6,137 nt of DNA, taken from positions 1 to 6,137 of the forward strand of contig VFMC01000278.1 of the NCBI GenBank assembly GCA_006515795.1. The letters run 5' to 3'. Source of the stretch: Acidimicrobiaceae bacterium. Its GTDB lineage: Bacteria > Actinomycetota > Acidimicrobiia > Acidimicrobiales > Ilumatobacteraceae. Every line of letters starts with the position of its first letter. Positions within the stretch are counted from its first letter, which is position 1. The notes beneath the pieces were generated by a model that worked only from the letters and a program-made list of their open reading frames with translations, made no database searches and had not been told where the DNA came from. This document shows positions 5,638 through 6,137 of the stretch, in pieces. A program made the position numbers and the translations under genes.

Positions 5638-5949
5638 CAAGGCCGTGGAGGCCGTGTCGCCGATCTCGGTGAGGACCGTCTCCCCGCGCCCTGCCGCCAG
5701 CTGCAGCACTGCTCTGGCAGCCACGTGGCTGCGCACGAGCCGGAACTGTGACGACGGTGGTACCTCTCTGCGCTCGACGAGGCCGAGCTCGACGAGGCCA
5801 GGCAGAACTCGTGAGGCCTGCGCCACGCTGACTCCTGAGAGGCGTGCCAGCGTCCGCAGGTTCAGCTCCGCGGTCGTCTCGACGAGCGCGGCGAGCACCC
5901 GCCCTCGGGCGCCGGGGATGACTGCGGAGATCGGGTGGACGAAATCCAT
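5572..5949 (-). pseudogene. Truncated winged-helix protein; nucleotidyltransferase half missing, frame ends inside the tRNA
   Basis: Reading leftward from the ATG at 5949, the protein starts MDFVHPISAVIPGARGRVLA and continues with a winged helix: AELNLRTLARLSGVSVAQAS (27-46), VLPGLVELGLVERREVPPSS (48-67), FRLV. This matches the N-terminal DNA-binding part of a family of actinobacterial proteins that carry a minimal nucleotidyltransferase domain (GSFARGEA...DSDxD) after it. Here that domain is absent: residue 104 is the last before the tRNA, and residues 105-125 (beginning WWAMRGSNPRPP) are just the antisense of tRNA-Val, ending at a TGA in its D loop. The gene was therefore cut at the tRNA 3' end. 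The remaining stub might still bind DNA, but a functional protein is doubtful. No clear ribosome site precedes the ATG, so a leaderless start is possible. A longer frame reaching 6132 exists, but its first 61 residues look like non-coding sequence. Family assignment is from memory. Confidence 0.65.
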
Positions 5950-5953
5950 GACG

Positions 5954-6137
5954 ATGAAGCACGTACACGTCAGAAATGAATCAGTCGTTCCGTATCTGCC
6001 TTGTGTGCAACCGAACGTCTGGCCACCGAGCTCACACGGTTGGCATCGATGCCCACCATGGACGACGTGCTCGCCCGCATCTCTCGCCGGCCCGGTGTCG
6101 GCCGACGCTCGACTGGCGCGAGCGCCCGGCATCCACT
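5954..6137 (+). other. Right-hand end of the window: possible degraded antitoxin-like fragment, low confidence
   Basis: No intact gene is visible here on the plus strand. One frame, open from 5980 to the window end, reads ERLATELTRLASMPTMDDVL followed by ARISRRPGV (about 6013-6099). This recalls the C-terminal half of VapB/FitA-type antitoxins ('L..EL..LA..PT.DE.LARI..R..V'). A different frame starting at ATG 5954 reads MKHVHVRN, which could be the beginning of such an antitoxin, but a frame change and some lost residues would be needed to join them. ATG 5954 is only 4 nt from the divergent ATG of the minus-strand stub, leaving no room for separate promoters. The fragment runs out of the window, where a PIN-domain toxin might be looked for. 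Also present is ACGT-AC-ACGT at 5961-5970, a short symmetric site of unknown meaning. Confidence 0.2.

Noticed and set aside
1..6137. CRISPR array, insertion sequence, integrase or defence cassette
   Set aside because: No regularly spaced repeats, transposase or integrase motifs, or terminal inverted repeats were found on either strand.

Overview
The window is about 6.1 kb of high-GC DNA (roughly two thirds G+C by eye) with GTG starts, 4-nt gene overlaps, weak Shine-Dalgarno sites and a tRNA gene that encodes its own CCA. Together with the gene types (a Tat/lipoprotein solute-binding protein, a DUF2087 regulator, a membrane J-domain protein and a winged-helix/nucleotidyltransferase remnant) this suggests an actinobacterium, possibly of the Acidimicrobiia. 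The class-level placement is inferred and cannot be proven from this stretch.

Layout. Positions 2-376 are the 3' end of an FAD/FMN amine-dehydrogenase-type oxidoreductase. Positions 451-3358 hold a polyamine-type ABC importer: a lipoprotein binding protein (PotD-like), then two permeases (PotB-like and PotC-like). Spacing and overlap suggest one operon. No ATPase gene lies in the window. Positions 3442-4298 are a D-2-hydroxyacid dehydrogenase gene broken by a frameshift and a missing piece. It is followed almost without gap by a winged-helix/DUF2087 regulator (4304-4852), which overlaps by 4 nt a J-domain protein with one membrane span and a cysteine-containing outer domain (4849-5451). After a 109-nt spacer with a tandem repeat and a likely promoter comes tRNA-Val(CAC) at 5561-5637. 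Directly against its 3' end, on the minus strand, lies the stump of a winged-helix gene whose expected nucleotidyltransferase half is gone. The last ~140 nt of the plus strand may hold a degraded antitoxin-like fragment.

Working together: the importer would bring a polyamine or related cationic amine into the cell, and the upstream oxidoreductase is of a type that oxidises methylated amines, so an amine uptake-and-catabolism locus is a reasonable inference. The dehydrogenase, regulator and J-protein look like a separate short operon with no clear shared pathway.

The main oddities are: (i) a 14-bp perfect inverted repeat with a 3-nt loop just inside the PotB-like gene, well placed to set binding-protein to permease ratios; (ii) conserved segments missing from the PotD-like protein (in frame) and from the dehydrogenase (with frameshift), plus a truncation at the tRNA, which together point either to local decay or to assembly/sequencing deletions; (iii) an open frame whose last 21 codons are simply the antisense of the tRNA. 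I see no CRISPR array, insertion sequence or obvious defence system, and no convincing evidence for a wholly new system.
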